Shown: positions 43,127 to 51,797, counted from the first letter of the stretch. The stretch: DNA of 64,000 nt from Flavobacteriia bacterium (GCA_004293165.1 RDYL01000010.1:33618-97617), one strand, 5' to 3'. Notes: a model not told the origin generated them from the sequence alone. Numbers and translations: made by a program.

Positions 43127-44245
43127 TTACAACAATCTTATTTGCCCTCTATCATTAGAATTATTACTTCCTATTAAATAATTAGAACTTAAAATATAAT
43201 TCTTGAAACTTATATTTTTAGACTTATTTAACTTCATAAAAGTAATAATTTCAGTAAAACTAAAACTAGTGGTATCAAATATTATTTCTATATTTTTTTG
43301 AGATTGATGCTCAAAATGATTAAAATCAGATAAATAAGTCGTTTTTTTTGATAGTTCTAACTTCAAATTTTCTTTTGTAAAAACAATGTATTCGACAATA
43401 TTTCGGACTTCATTCTTCTGCTGATTCTTTTTCAACAAACTAAAAACAACAGTTCCCGCTTGCATTATCACATCAAAAAACCAAGATTTTTTGAAATGTT
43501 TTTTATAAAAAAATTGCATCGCTTCACGGAAACGCTTCATATAAGTTCCATCTCGAACGGTACTTTCTCCTTTATAATGGATCACCGAAGTTTCGTGAAA
43601 GTAATAATTCGATTTTCCAGCTTTCAAAACTAAATAACTTAAATCGATATCATCCGAATACATAAAGCAATTTTCATCAAACCCGCCAACTTTTAAATAT
43701 AATTCGCGTTTCATCATCATAAAAGCACCAACTAAAATATCCACTTTCCCAGATTCGTTTTCGGACAAATGCTGAGCATAATATTTTCCAAAATAATTTG
43801 AAATTTTATACAATCCAAAAATCTTAGTAAAAGCTACCCAAGGAGTTGGAACGCCACGTTTACTTTCGGAAAGGAAATTTCCAGCACCGTCGATTAATTT
43901 ACAACCTATAATTCCAGTGTTCAGTTGCCAGTTTTTAGTGTTCAGTATTTTAGAAAAAGTATCTTCAGCAACAACCGTATCTGGATTCAAAATACAAATG
44001 TATTCACCATTTGCTTGAGCAACTCCGATGTTATTTGCTTTTGGAAAACCTAAATTATCTTGGTTTTCGATTAGTTTGATATGCGGAAATTTGGTTTTCA
44101 TCATCTCGCAACTATCGTCAGAAGAAGCGTTATCAATGACTATAATTTCGCTATCAATGCCTTCCAATGCTTTTTGAACACTAAAAACACATTGCTCTAA
44201 AAAATAGCGGACGTTGTAGTTGAGAATGATTATGGATAGTTGCAT
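43127..44245 (-). CDS. Family 2 glycosyltransferase
   Basis: 372 residues. GT-A fold: LSIIILNYNVRYFLEQCVFSV (3-23), IIVIDNASSDDSCEMM (33-48), NLGFPKANNIGVAQANGEYICILNPDT (63-89, with the DxD-like NPDT), and the acceptor region FMYSDDIDLSYLVLKAGKSNYYFHETSVIHYKGEST. It resembles rhamnosyltransferases of surface polysaccharide synthesis (WbbL type). Residues about 98-110 (ILNTKNWQLNTGI) come from a repeat element. The -7 box TATATTTG (44257-44250) is only five bases before the ATG, so the mRNA may be leaderless. The last 80 residues are poorly conserved. Confidence 0.88.
   Translation of the reverse strand: MQLSIIILNYNVRYFLEQCVFSVQKALEGIDSEIIVIDNASSDDSCEMMKTKFPHIKLIENQDNLGFPKANNIGVAQANGEYICILNPDTVVAEDTFSKILNTKNWQLNTGIIGCKLIDGAGNFLSESKRGVPTPWVAFTKIFGLYKISNYFGKYYAQHLSENESGKVDILVGAFMMMKRELYLKVGGFDENCFMYSDDIDLSYLVLKAGKSNYYFHETSVIHYKGESTVRDGTYMKRFREAMQFFYKKHFKKSWFFDVIMQAGTVVFSLLKKNQQKNEVRNIVEYIVFTKENLKLELSKKTTYLSDFNHFEHQSQKNIEIIFDTTSFSFTEIITFMKLNKSKNISFKNYILSSNYLIGSNNSNDRGQIRLL
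43914..43952 (-). repeat. CAGTGTTCAGT-family repeat inside the glycosyltransferase gene
   Basis: On the plus strand two AGTGTTCAGT words (43916-43925 and 43937-43946) separated by TGCCAGTTTTT. The coding strand gives LNTKNWQLNT. Confidence 0.6.
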
Positions 44246-44271
44246 TGTACAAATATAACAAGAATTAAATC

Positions 44272-44580
44272 TTAATAGTTTAGATATTTATCAAGTAAAA
44301 TTGGATTTTTCTTATTGTTCCAAAATAGAATCAAATCAATTCTTAATTCTATTTCTGAAATTTTGAAGTAAATAGTTGTCTGTTTTGAAATCACAAAAGA
44401 ATATACTTGATTTTCAGATTCATTTTTTCCAATTTTTGGATTTTCAGAAATTGATTGAAGACAATTTTGAACTAAAAGTCCAAATTTATCAACTTCTTTT
44501 TGATTCCATTTTTCAAAAATAAAATACATTTCTTCAGAAAAAGTAATTTCTGCTAATTTTGACCAATGAATCGAATACAT
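44272..44580 (-). CDS. ParE/RelE-family toxin
   Basis: 102 residues. IHWSKLAEITFSEEMYFIFEKWNQKEVDKFGLLVQNCLQSISENPKIGK is the usual helical hairpin of ParE-type toxins, followed by the strands VYSFVISKQTTIYFKISEIELRIDLILFWNNKKNP. It would act on ribosomes or gyrase, to be found by test. The start is 3 bases after the stop of the antitoxin-like gene. It is very AT-rich even for this genome. Confidence 0.75.
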   Translation of the reverse strand: MYSIHWSKLAEITFSEEMYFIFEKWNQKEVDKFGLLVQNCLQSISENPKIGKNESENQVYSFVISKQTTIYFKISEIELRIDLILFWNNKKNPILLDKYLNY

Positions 44581-44583
44581 TAT

Positions 44584-44799
44584 TTACTTGAAATTGTATT
44601 TTTTCTTCATTTCTGCCATAACTTGTTCATGAGGCTTTGTTTGCCCCAATTCAATTTGTTTGAGTCCAATTTCAAGCATTTGAACCAAAACAGGATGTAA
44701 TTCTTCAGAAGATACCTCACTTTTAGGAGTTACTTCGTATGCTTCTGCTGGTTCTTCTATTTTATTTTTCTTTTTGGAAATCATAAAATGCATTTTCAC
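44584..44799 (-). CDS. Probable antitoxin of the ParE-type module
   Basis: 71 residues, possibly 66 from the ATG at 44784 (MISKKKNKIEEP). A charged, disordered N-terminus is followed by HPVLVQMLEIGLKQIELGQTKPHEQVMAEMKKKYNF. The last motif, a helix ending in G-x-T-x-P-H-E-x-V-M-A, is typical of flavobacterial antitoxins paired with ParE toxins. Sits 3 bases upstream of the toxin. Confidence 0.7.
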   Translation of the reverse strand: MKMHFMISKKKNKIEEPAEAYEVTPKSEVSSEELHPVLVQMLEIGLKQIELGQTKPHEQVMAEMKKKYNFK

Positions 44800-44823
44800 A
44801 AAGTTAGGAAATAATATAGAATA

Positions 44824-45063
44824 TTATTCTTTTATTTTCAAATCTTTGATTAATTCTGAAGGCTCAACGGCTAGTGCTTTTGAAATTTTAAAGAATAAAT
44901 TCATTGTCATTCCTTGATTATGATCAAAAATAAGTCGAATTGTTTTCTCATCACACCCAACGTCTTTTGCAAACTTAGATTTATTCCCTTCATATTTTTC
45001 AATAAAGAGATCATAAATTCTTTTAATCAGAATAGCTTTTATTTCTTCCAATTGTTTTTGCAT
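44824..45063 (-). CDS. XRE-type helix-turn-helix regulator
   Basis: 79 residues: an N-terminal helix (EEIKAILIKRIYDLFIEKYEG), then NKSKFAKDVGCDEKTIRLIFDHNQGMTMNLFFKISKALAVEPSELI, which is a Cro/CI helix-turn-helix. First gene of the toxin-antitoxin group, 24 bases upstream of the antitoxin, so it is likely the repressor of the module. Confidence 0.75.
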   Translation of the reverse strand: MQKQLEEIKAILIKRIYDLFIEKYEGNKSKFAKDVGCDEKTIRLIFDHNQGMTMNLFFKISKALAVEPSELIKDLKIKE

Positions 45064-45158
45064 TTAACAAATAAAACCAACTAAAAGAAAAAAAATCAAT
45101 TCTTGTTACGGAGTTTTATCCGAATTTTATATATTTGGAAAATTTTAAACTATTCAAA

Positions 45159-45554
45159 ATGAAAAAAATTCTATTATTAAGCATCAGTATTTTGATTTTT
45201 GCTTCGTGTTCTAAAGATGATGACAACACTACTACTGTAACCAATGCAACGGTAATTTTAAAAAATGCTAGTGGTCAACCAGTTTCAGGAATAACAGTCT
45301 ATAGTTATTCAGAAGATAGCTGGGAAGTTGACGGAGACAATTCATTCTTTTCAAATCAAAATGTGATTTCTAATCCAGAAGGCAAATCCACATTTAGTAA
45401 TTTAGACTATACAGGAACCTTTTTTCCTAATGAAAATCAAGAAACTTACCATTTTTCAGCACATTATAGTCTTGGCGGAGTAAATAAAAAGAAAGCTGTT
45501 GGTATGACTTTTAACAAAGGAGAAGCAAAAACTGTTAATATTACAATTGATTAA
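45159..45554 (+). CDS. Lipoprotein with Ig-like/carboxypeptidase-regulatory fold
   Basis: 131 residues from the chosen start MKKILLLSISILIFASC (lipidated Cys at 17, then SKDDDN). The mature part is one beta-sandwich (TVILKNASGQPVSGITVYSYSEDSW, GKSTFSNLDYTGTF, EAKTVNITID) of the Ig/CarboxypepD_reg type. The frame opens at a TTG at 45135, but that overlaps the -7 box TATATTTG at 45130-45137, so the ATG at 45159 is used. Surface-exposed, function unknown. Confidence 0.72.
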   Translation: MKKILLLSISILIFASCSKDDDNTTTVTNATVILKNASGQPVSGITVYSYSEDSWEVDGDNSFFSNQNVISNPEGKSTFSNLDYTGTFFPNENQETYHFSAHYSLGGVNKKKAVGMTFNKGEAKTVNITID

Positions 45555-45695
45555 ATTCATAAAAACAAGTAATCCAAAGCCGTCAGAAATGATGGCTTTT
45601 TATTTATTCCAAAACATTGTACCATCAATTACAATAGCCTATTTTTGCAAAACGATTGGCACATTGCCATATTGTCTAATTGACAAATTAAAAGA

Positions 45696-47558
45696 ATGAA
45701 TTACTTATCAGTCGAAAATATCTCAAAATCCTATGGCGAACGCGTGTTGTTTGACAACGTTTCTTTTGGAATTAATAAAGACCAAAAAATAGCTTTTATC
45801 GCTAAAAACGGTTCTGGAAAAACCACCATTATGAACATGATTAATGGTTTGGATGAGCCTGATACAGGTCAAGTGGTGATTCGAAAAGAAATCAACATGG
45901 CGTTTTTGTCGCAAAACAATAATTTGCAAGACGAATTGACCATTGAGGAAAATATTTTTGCTTCGGATAATGAAATTCTGAAAGTCATTGAACGCTACGA
46001 AAAAGCCCTAGAAAATCCGAATGATGAAGAAGCGTATCAAAGAGCTTTTGACGATATGGACCGCCACAATGCTTGGGATTTTGAAACGCAATTCAAGCAA
46101 ATTTTGTACAAACTGAAGTTAGAAGACTTGAAAATGAAAGTCAAAAACATGTCGGGTGGACAAAAAAAGCGTTTGTCATTAGCGATTATTTTGATTAGTA
46201 AACCTGATTTATTAATTTTAGACGAACCAACCAATCACTTGGATTTAGAAATGATTGAATGGTTAGAAGATTATTTTGCAAAAGAAAATATCACGTTGTT
46301 TATGGTAACGCACGACCGTTTCTTTTTGGAACGTGTTTGTAACGAAATTATCGAATTAGACAACGGAAAAATATACCAATACAAAGGCAATTATTCGTAT
46401 TATTTAGAGAAAAAAGAAGAACGTTTGGCTTCTGAAAATGCGAGTATCGACAAAGCACAAAACTTATTCGTAAAAGAATTGGCTTGGATGCGCCGTCAAC
46501 CAAAAGCTAGAACTACCAAATCAAAATCACGCCAAGATGATTTTTACGTGATTAAAGAAAAAGCGGAAAGCCGTAGAAAAGAAAATGTAGTAGAGCTCGA
46601 AATCAACATGGAGCGTATGGGAAGCAAGATTATCGAAATGGTAAAATTGAACAAAAATTTCCCTGATAGAACCATTTTAAAAGATTTTAGCTATTCGTTT
46701 CAACGTGGTGAACGCATTGGAATTATTGGTAAAAACGGAACAGGAAAATCGACTTTCTTAAACATTTTAACCCAAACCATTCAACCTGATTCGGGTAAAG
46801 TGATTATTGGTGATACGATTAAAATTGGGTATTACACGCAAAGTGGTATCAATCCAAAACCAGGACAAAAAGTCATCGATATCATTAAAGAATATGGCGA
46901 ATATATTCCGTTGACGAAAGGAAAAATTATTTCTGCTTCGCAATTATTGGAACGCTTTTTATTTGATGCGAAAAAGCAATACGATTTCGTAGAAAAATTA
47001 AGTGGTGGCGAATTGAAACGTTTGTATTTATGTACAGTTTTGATTCAAAATCCGAATTTCTTGATTCTGGATGAACCAACGAATGATTTAGATATTGTAA
47101 CCTTAAACGTATTAGAAAGCTTCTTATTGGATTTTCCAGGATGTTTGTTAGTAGTGAGTCACGATAGATATTTCATGGACAAAATTGTGGATCACTTATT
47201 TGTTTTCAGAGGCGAAGGTGAAATTGAAGATTTCCCAGGAAATTATTCAGATTTTAGAAGTTATGAAGATTCGGCTGAACCAAAAAATTTAAATTCGGTT
47301 AGTACTGAAAAAGTAAGTTGGAAAGAAAAAAATACTACTTCAGCTGGTTTAAATTTCAATGAGCAGAAAGAATTCAATAAAATTGAAAAAGAAATCAAAG
47401 ATTTAGAATACAACAAAAAACAAATCGAACAAGAATTCGCCGACGGTAAAGTAACTGATGATAAAATTGAAGCAAAAGCAAATGAATTACAAAAAATCAT
47501 CAAATCTTTAGAAGAAAAAGAAGAACGTTGGTTTGAGTTGAGTTCGAAAATGGAATAA
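45696..47558 (+). CDS. ABC-F family ATPase (translation factor)
   Basis: 620 residues with two ATP-binding domains in one chain and no membrane part. Walker A1 is AKNGSGKTT (36-44), signature 1 NMSGGQKKRLSLA, Walker B1 LLILDEPTNHLDL, Walker A2 GKNGTGKST, signature 2 KLSGGELKRLYLC, Walker B2 LILDEPTNDLDI. The linker between domains (KELAWMRRQPKARTTKSKSRQ) is the P-site tRNA interaction motif of the family, and the C-terminus has a coiled coil (EQKEFNKIEKEIKDLEYNKKQIEQEF). Of the Uup/EttA type. Confidence 0.93.
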   Translation: MNYLSVENISKSYGERVLFDNVSFGINKDQKIAFIAKNGSGKTTIMNMINGLDEPDTGQVVIRKEINMAFLSQNNNLQDELTIEENIFASDNEILKVIERYEKALENPNDEEAYQRAFDDMDRHNAWDFETQFKQILYKLKLEDLKMKVKNMSGGQKKRLSLAIILISKPDLLILDEPTNHLDLEMIEWLEDYFAKENITLFMVTHDRFFLERVCNEIIELDNGKIYQYKGNYSYYLEKKEERLASENASIDKAQNLFVKELAWMRRQPKARTTKSKSRQDDFYVIKEKAESRRKENVVELEINMERMGSKIIEMVKLNKNFPDRTILKDFSYSFQRGERIGIIGKNGTGKSTFLNILTQTIQPDSGKVIIGDTIKIGYYTQSGINPKPGQKVIDIIKEYGEYIPLTKGKIISASQLLERFLFDAKKQYDFVEKLSGGELKRLYLCTVLIQNPNFLILDEPTNDLDIVTLNVLESFLLDFPGCLLVVSHDRYFMDKIVDHLFVFRGEGEIEDFPGNYSDFRSYEDSAEPKNLNSVSTEKVSWKEKNTTSAGLNFNEQKEFNKIEKEIKDLEYNKKQIEQEFADGKVTDDKIEAKANELQKIIKSLEEKEERWFELSSKME

Positions 47559-47593
47559 AAACTAGTTTGCAGTCTCAGTCTCAGTACGCAGGA

Positions 47594-47644
47594 AAAACTG
47601 TGACTGAAAACTGTGACTGAAAACTGTGACTGAAAACTGTGACT
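47594..47644 (+). repeat. Tandem repeat, four copies of 13 bp
   Basis: Four copies of AAAACTGTGACTG (the last 12 of 13) starting at 47594, 47607, 47620 and 47633. The fourth copy contains the start codon of the next gene. Confidence 0.88.
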
Positions 47645-48514
47645 ATAATTAAATCCTACATAAAATTCCTTTTCCATTCCAAAAACGAACATGGAGTGCA
47701 TTCGCCATTTGTGTTTGATTTGGTTACGAAATGTTTTTATGACAACACAAAGTATCCAGAATACGAAACCTTAAAATCGTATAGAAAATCGCTTTTAGAA
47801 AATAAAAACACGATTGAAGTTACTGATTTTGGTGCAGGTTCACGAGTTTTTAAATCGAATACCAGAGAAATTGCAAAAATTGCACAAACCGCTGGAATTA
47901 CTCTAAAAAATGCCGAATTACTTTTTAGAATTGTTCGCTATTTTCAACCAAAAAACGTTTTAGAAATTGGAACTTCGTTAGGATTAGCCACTTCGGCTCT
48001 TTCTTTAGGAAACGATAAAGCAAAAATTATTACTTTAGAAGGATGTCCGAATACGTTGGCTATTGCCAAAAAAATGTTTCAAGTTTCAAGTTTCAAGTTT
48101 CCCAATAATACTGTTGAGTTTGTTAATACAGAATTTAATTTATTTTTTGAGAACTTCAAACCTGACTCGAGCTTAAAAAGCGAACTGGCGGAGCAAACTT
48201 TAAACTCGAAACCCCAAATCTTCAATTTGGTTTATTTCGATGGCAACCATTCCAAAAAAGCTACTTTAGATTATTTTGAAGCATTACTGCCAACCGTTTC
48301 AAATGATTCTGTTTGGATTTTCGATGACATTCATTGGTCGGCCGATATGGAAGAAGCATGGGAAATCATAAAAAATCATCCAAAAGTTTCGGTTACAATT
48401 GACACCTTTCAATGGGGAATTGTCTTTTTTAGAATCGAACAAGAAAAAGAATATTTTATCATCAATCCAAATAAAACGATTAGTTCGCATTTGTTTGAAA
48501 GAATTCATTTTTAG
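47639..48514 (+). CDS. Class I SAM-dependent methyltransferase with repeat-derived start
   Basis: 291 residues from GTG (47639). Family start FLFHSKNEHGVHSPFVFDLVTKCFYD follows, and motif I is VLEIGTSLGLATSALSLG (about 104-121), with YFDGNHSKKATLDYFE and VWIFDDIHWSADMEEAW further on. The GTG lies in a 13-bp tandem repeat, and an in-frame TGA at 47627-47629 excludes any earlier start; no internal Met precedes the conserved region. Residues 147-154 (FQVSSFKF) come from a 7-bp tandem repeat, and residues about 172-194 also look inserted. Substrate unknown. Confidence 0.78.
   Translation: MTIIKSYIKFLFHSKNEHGVHSPFVFDLVTKCFYDNTKYPEYETLKSYRKSLLENKNTIEVTDFGAGSRVFKSNTREIAKIAQTAGITLKNAELLFRIVRYFQPKNVLEIGTSLGLATSALSLGNDKAKIITLEGCPNTLAIAKKMFQVSSFKFPNNTVEFVNTEFNLFFENFKPDSSLKSELAEQTLNSKPQIFNLVYFDGNHSKKATLDYFEALLPTVSNDSVWIFDDIHWSADMEEAWEIIKNHPKVSVTIDTFQWGIVFFRIEQEKEYFIINPNKTISSHLFERIHF
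48076..48101 (+). repeat. 7-bp tandem repeat inside the methyltransferase gene
   Basis: Three full copies of GTTTCAA plus GTTTC. It encodes FQVSSFKF, the same peptide as at 29629-29652. Confidence 0.8.
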
Positions 48515-48568
48515 TTGTAACAAAATCCCTTCTTTTTCTACTTATAATAGTGTTACATCAATAATATT

Positions 48569-48592
48569 GTCATCTCGAGCGAAGTCGAGAGG
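48569..48592. repeat. Intergenic palindromic repeat
   Basis: GTCATCTCGAGCGAAGTCGA followed by GAGG: stem TCTCGA/TCGAGA with loop GCGAAG. Known to me as a common intergenic element in flavobacteria. No second copy was seen in this window. Confidence 0.6.
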
Positions 48593-48610
48593 CTAAATTC
48601 TAATTTCATT

Positions 48611-49312
48611 ATGGCAAATCCGTTAATTAAAATAACCAATATCAAAAGAGATTTTCCTTTAGGAAACGAAATCGTTTATGTGTTAAAAGGCATCGATTTA
48701 GAAATCAATAAAGGCGAATATGTAGCTTTAATGGGACCTTCAGGTTCTGGAAAATCAACATTAATGAATATTTTAGGTTGTTTGGATACACCAACTTCTG
48801 GAACTTACATTTTGAACGGAAAACACGTGAGCGAAATGCAAGACGATGAATTGGCAGGAATTCGTAATAAAGAAATTGGATTCGTTTTTCAAACGTTCAA
48901 CTTAATGCCAAGAACAACGGCTTTGGATAATGTAGCTTTACCGATGGTGTATGCAGGTCATTCTAAATCAGAACGTGTTGAACGTGCTACAGAAGTGTTG
49001 ACACAAGTAGGTTTGAACGACAGAATGGATCATAAACCAAATCAACTTTCAGGAGGTCAACGTCAGCGTGTAGCGGTGGCTAGAGCTTTGGTGAACAAAC
49101 CTTCTATCATTTTAGCCGATGAACCAACTGGAAACTTAGATAGTAAAACTTCGGTGGAAATCATGAATTTATTCAACGAAATTCACGCCAATGGCAACAC
49201 GGTAATTTTAGTAACACACGAAGAAGATATTGCTGCTTATGCACACAGAATCATCCGTTTACGAGATGGACTTATAGAAAGTGACACTATTAATTCAAAT
49301 ATTAAAAAGTAA
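48611..49312 (+). CDS. ABC transporter ATP-binding protein (LolD/MacB type)
   Basis: 233 residues, one domain. Walker [10 protein letters not shown] (about 42-50), Q-loop [16 protein letters not shown], signature [15 protein letters not shown], Walker [16 protein letters not shown]. The sequence group is that of lipoprotein-release and macrolide-type exporters. No permease gene is adjacent, so the partner lies elsewhere. A terminator follows it. Confidence 0.9.
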   Translation: MANPLIKITNIKRDFPLGNEIVYVLKGIDLEINKGEYVALMGPSGSGKSTLMNILGCLDTPTSGTYILNGKHVSEMQDDELAGIRNKEIGFVFQTFNLMPRTTALDNVALPMVYAGHSKSERVERATEVLTQVGLNDRMDHKPNQLSGGQRQRVAVARALVNKPSIILADEPTGNLDSKTSVEIMNLFNEIHANGNTVILVTHEEDIAAYAHRIIRLRDGLIESDTINSNIKK

Positions 49313-49331
49313 ATTAAACTCACAAATAGTT

Positions 49332-49368
49332 AAACCTGACAAGATTTTGAATCCTGTCAGGTTTTTTC
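49332..49368 (+). terminator. Terminator after the ABC ATPase gene
   Basis: A 10-bp perfect stem AAACCTGACA/TGTCAGGTTT, followed by T residues. Confidence 0.85.
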
Positions 49369-49413
49369 TTTAAATCCTTTTCAAATTATTACCTTTGCCT
49401 CAAAATTGCCAAA

Positions 49414-50790
49414 ATGACTTTTTCTGACTACACCAAAGAATTTTCCTATAACTTAAAACTTGCCTACCCTATTATTTTAGGAATGTTAGGCCATACCGTT
49501 GTGGGAATTGTGGATAATATCATGGTCGGAAAATTAGGTCCAACCGAATTGGCAGCAGTGTCATTAGGAAACAGTTTTGTATTCATAGCGATGTCATTAG
49601 GAATTGGATTTTCAACTGCCATTACACCTTTAGTAGCGGAATCAGATGGAAAAAATGATGTCGCTGGCGGTCGTTCAGCTTTTCATCATGGATTGTATTT
49701 ATGTACGATTTTAGGTGTAGCATTGTTTACATTGATTTTCTTTTCGAAACCACTAATTGCTTACATGGGACAACCCGAAGCTGTTGTAGAAATGGCAAAA
49801 CCATATTTAGATATAGTTGGTTTTTCGTTGATTCCGTTAATTATGTACCAAGCGTACAAACAATTTGCAGACGGTTTGAGTGAAACTAAATATTCGATGT
49901 GGGCAACCATTATTGGAAATATCACCAATGTGGTTATCAACTATTTTCTTATCTACGGAATTTGGATTTTTCCAGAATTAGGTATCGTTGGAGCAGCCAT
50001 TGGAACTATTGCTTCTCGTTTTGTAATGTTAGGCTATATGCATTACATAATGAATCTAAAACCAAAATTCCATCCGTATTTTAAAGGGTTTAGCTTAAAA
50101 GAAATCAAGAAAGAAGTCAACCAAAAAATTATTAAAATTGGAATGCCTTCTGCCATGCAAATGTTCTTTGAAGTGGCTTTGTTCACTGGAGCCATTTGGT
50201 TGTGTGGAATGATTGGAACAACGAGTCAGGCTGCGAATCAGATTGCGTTAAGCTTGGCTTCATTAACCTTCATGTTTGCGATGGGATTAAGCGTAACTGC
50301 TATGATTCGTATTGGAAACCAAAAAGGATTAAATGATTATGTAACCTTAAGAAAGGTAGCCATATCAATTTTCTTATTAGCTGTGGTAATTGAAATTGTT
50401 TTTGCTTTACTATTTGTTGCCTTACATACGACTTTACCATACATTTTCGTAGATATCAACGATGTAAAAAACCTAACTGAAAACTTAGAAGTAATTGCAA
50501 TTTCAGCTAATTTACTTTTGGTGGCAGCTGTTTTTCAAATTTCTGACGGCCTGCAAGTGGTGGTTTTAGGAGCGCTTCGTGGTTTGCAAGATGCGAAAAT
50601 TCCAATGTATATTACGTTTGTAGCGTATTGGGTAATTGGATTTCCAATATCCATTTATTTAGGATTAGAAACCGAATTAAAAGCCGTTGGCGTTTGGATT
50701 GGACTTTTAGCTGGATTAACCGCAGCAGCTATATTTTTGTATATTCGCTTTAATTATTTGACAAAAAAAATAATCATTCAAAATAAATAG
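49414..50790 (+). CDS. MATE-family efflux transporter
   Basis: 458 residues with twelve predicted helices in two homologous halves. The first has LAYPIILGMLGHTVVGIVDNIMVGKLGPTELAAVSLGNS and the second IKIGMPSAMQMFFEVALFTGAIWLCGMIGTTSQAANQIALSLAS. DGLQVVVLGALRGLQDAKIPM is the characteristic element of half two. NorM-like Na+ or H+ antiporter for cationic drugs. Stand-alone. Confidence 0.93.
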   Translation: MTFSDYTKEFSYNLKLAYPIILGMLGHTVVGIVDNIMVGKLGPTELAAVSLGNSFVFIAMSLGIGFSTAITPLVAESDGKNDVAGGRSAFHHGLYLCTILGVALFTLIFFSKPLIAYMGQPEAVVEMAKPYLDIVGFSLIPLIMYQAYKQFADGLSETKYSMWATIIGNITNVVINYFLIYGIWIFPELGIVGAAIGTIASRFVMLGYMHYIMNLKPKFHPYFKGFSLKEIKKEVNQKIIKIGMPSAMQMFFEVALFTGAIWLCGMIGTTSQAANQIALSLASLTFMFAMGLSVTAMIRIGNQKGLNDYVTLRKVAISIFLLAVVIEIVFALLFVALHTTLPYIFVDINDVKNLTENLEVIAISANLLLVAAVFQISDGLQVVVLGALRGLQDAKIPMYITFVAYWVIGFPISIYLGLETELKAVGVWIGLLAGLTAAAIFLYIRFNYLTKKIIIQNK

Positions 50791-50849
50791 TTAATAAACT
50801 GTAACTTAAATACTGTAATTGCGTATAATAAGCAAATAAAAACATAAAA

Positions 50850-51755
50850 ATGATACTATTAATTATTATCGGAAGTATTTTAATTATTGCTGGAATTACT
50901 TTAAAAAACAATCAAAATCCATTAGCAAAGTTCGCTCATATTATTAGAAATATTGGGTTTATGATTATTGTAATAGGAATTCTATCGTCAATGTTCAAAC
51001 AAATTGATGCTGGTAAAGTGGGTGTAAAATCGCTTTATGGGAAAGTTCAAGCAGATATTTTAGAAAGTGGTTTGCATTTAGTTAATCCACTTTTAGATAT
51101 TACAACTTTCGATATTCAAACGCAAAATTACACCATGTCTGCTATTCATGATGAAGGTTCGAAAGATGGTGATGATGCTATTCGCGTTTTATCAAATGAC
51201 GGATTAGAAGTTGTAATAGATTTAACCGTTTTATACAGAGTTGTTCCGGGTGATGCTCCAAAAATTTTAAAAGGAATTGGAGAGAACTACACTGACAAAA
51301 TTGTTCGTCCAGTTACCAGAACGCGCATCAGAGACAACGCTGTTTATTATGATGCGGTAGCTTTATATTCCACTAAACGAAATGAATTTCAACAACGTAT
51401 TTTCAAAACTATTGAAGCAGATTTCAAAGCAAGAGGTTTGGTTTTGGAACAGCTGTTAATTAGAAATATTAATTTACCAGCCTCTGTAAAAACTACGATT
51501 GAAAGTAAAATCAATGCGGAGCAAGAAGCACAAAAAATGCAATTCGTTTTACAAAAAGAAAAACAAGAAGCAGAAAGAAAACGTGTAGAAGCTCAGGGAA
51601 TTGCAGATTATCAAAGAATTATTTCTTCGGGTTTAACAGAAAAACAGTTGCAATACGAACAAATAAAAGCACAAAAAGAGATTGCTACTTCTTCAAATAC
51701 AAAAATAATTTTTATGGGAAAAGGAAGTGCTCCCGTGATTTTGTCAGACAAATAG
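50850..51755 (+). CDS. Prohibitin-like SPFH/Band 7 protein
   Basis: 301 residues: two membrane segments at the N-terminus (about 1-18 and 30-46) and the SPFH domain (VGVKSLYGKVQADILESGLHLVNPLLDITTFDIQTQNYTMS). A coiled coil follows (NAEQEAQKMQFVLQKEKQEAERKRVEAQGIADYQRII). Forms membrane-anchored ring-like oligomers; function in bacteria is unclear. Confidence 0.88.
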   Translation: MILLIIIGSILIIAGITLKNNQNPLAKFAHIIRNIGFMIIVIGILSSMFKQIDAGKVGVKSLYGKVQADILESGLHLVNPLLDITTFDIQTQNYTMSAIHDEGSKDGDDAIRVLSNDGLEVVIDLTVLYRVVPGDAPKILKGIGENYTDKIVRPVTRTRIRDNAVYYDAVALYSTKRNEFQQRIFKTIEADFKARGLVLEQLLIRNINLPASVKTTIESKINAEQEAQKMQFVLQKEKQEAERKRVEAQGIADYQRIISSGLTEKQLQYEQIKAQKEIATSSNTKIIFMGKGSAPVILSDK

Positions 51756-51797
51756 AATTTATATATTTACAAAATATATTTTTACAATTATAAAAAC

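Noticed and set aside
47594..47644. Tandem repeat as a CRISPR array
   Set aside because: The 13-bp units are directly adjacent with no spacers, and there are no cas genes.
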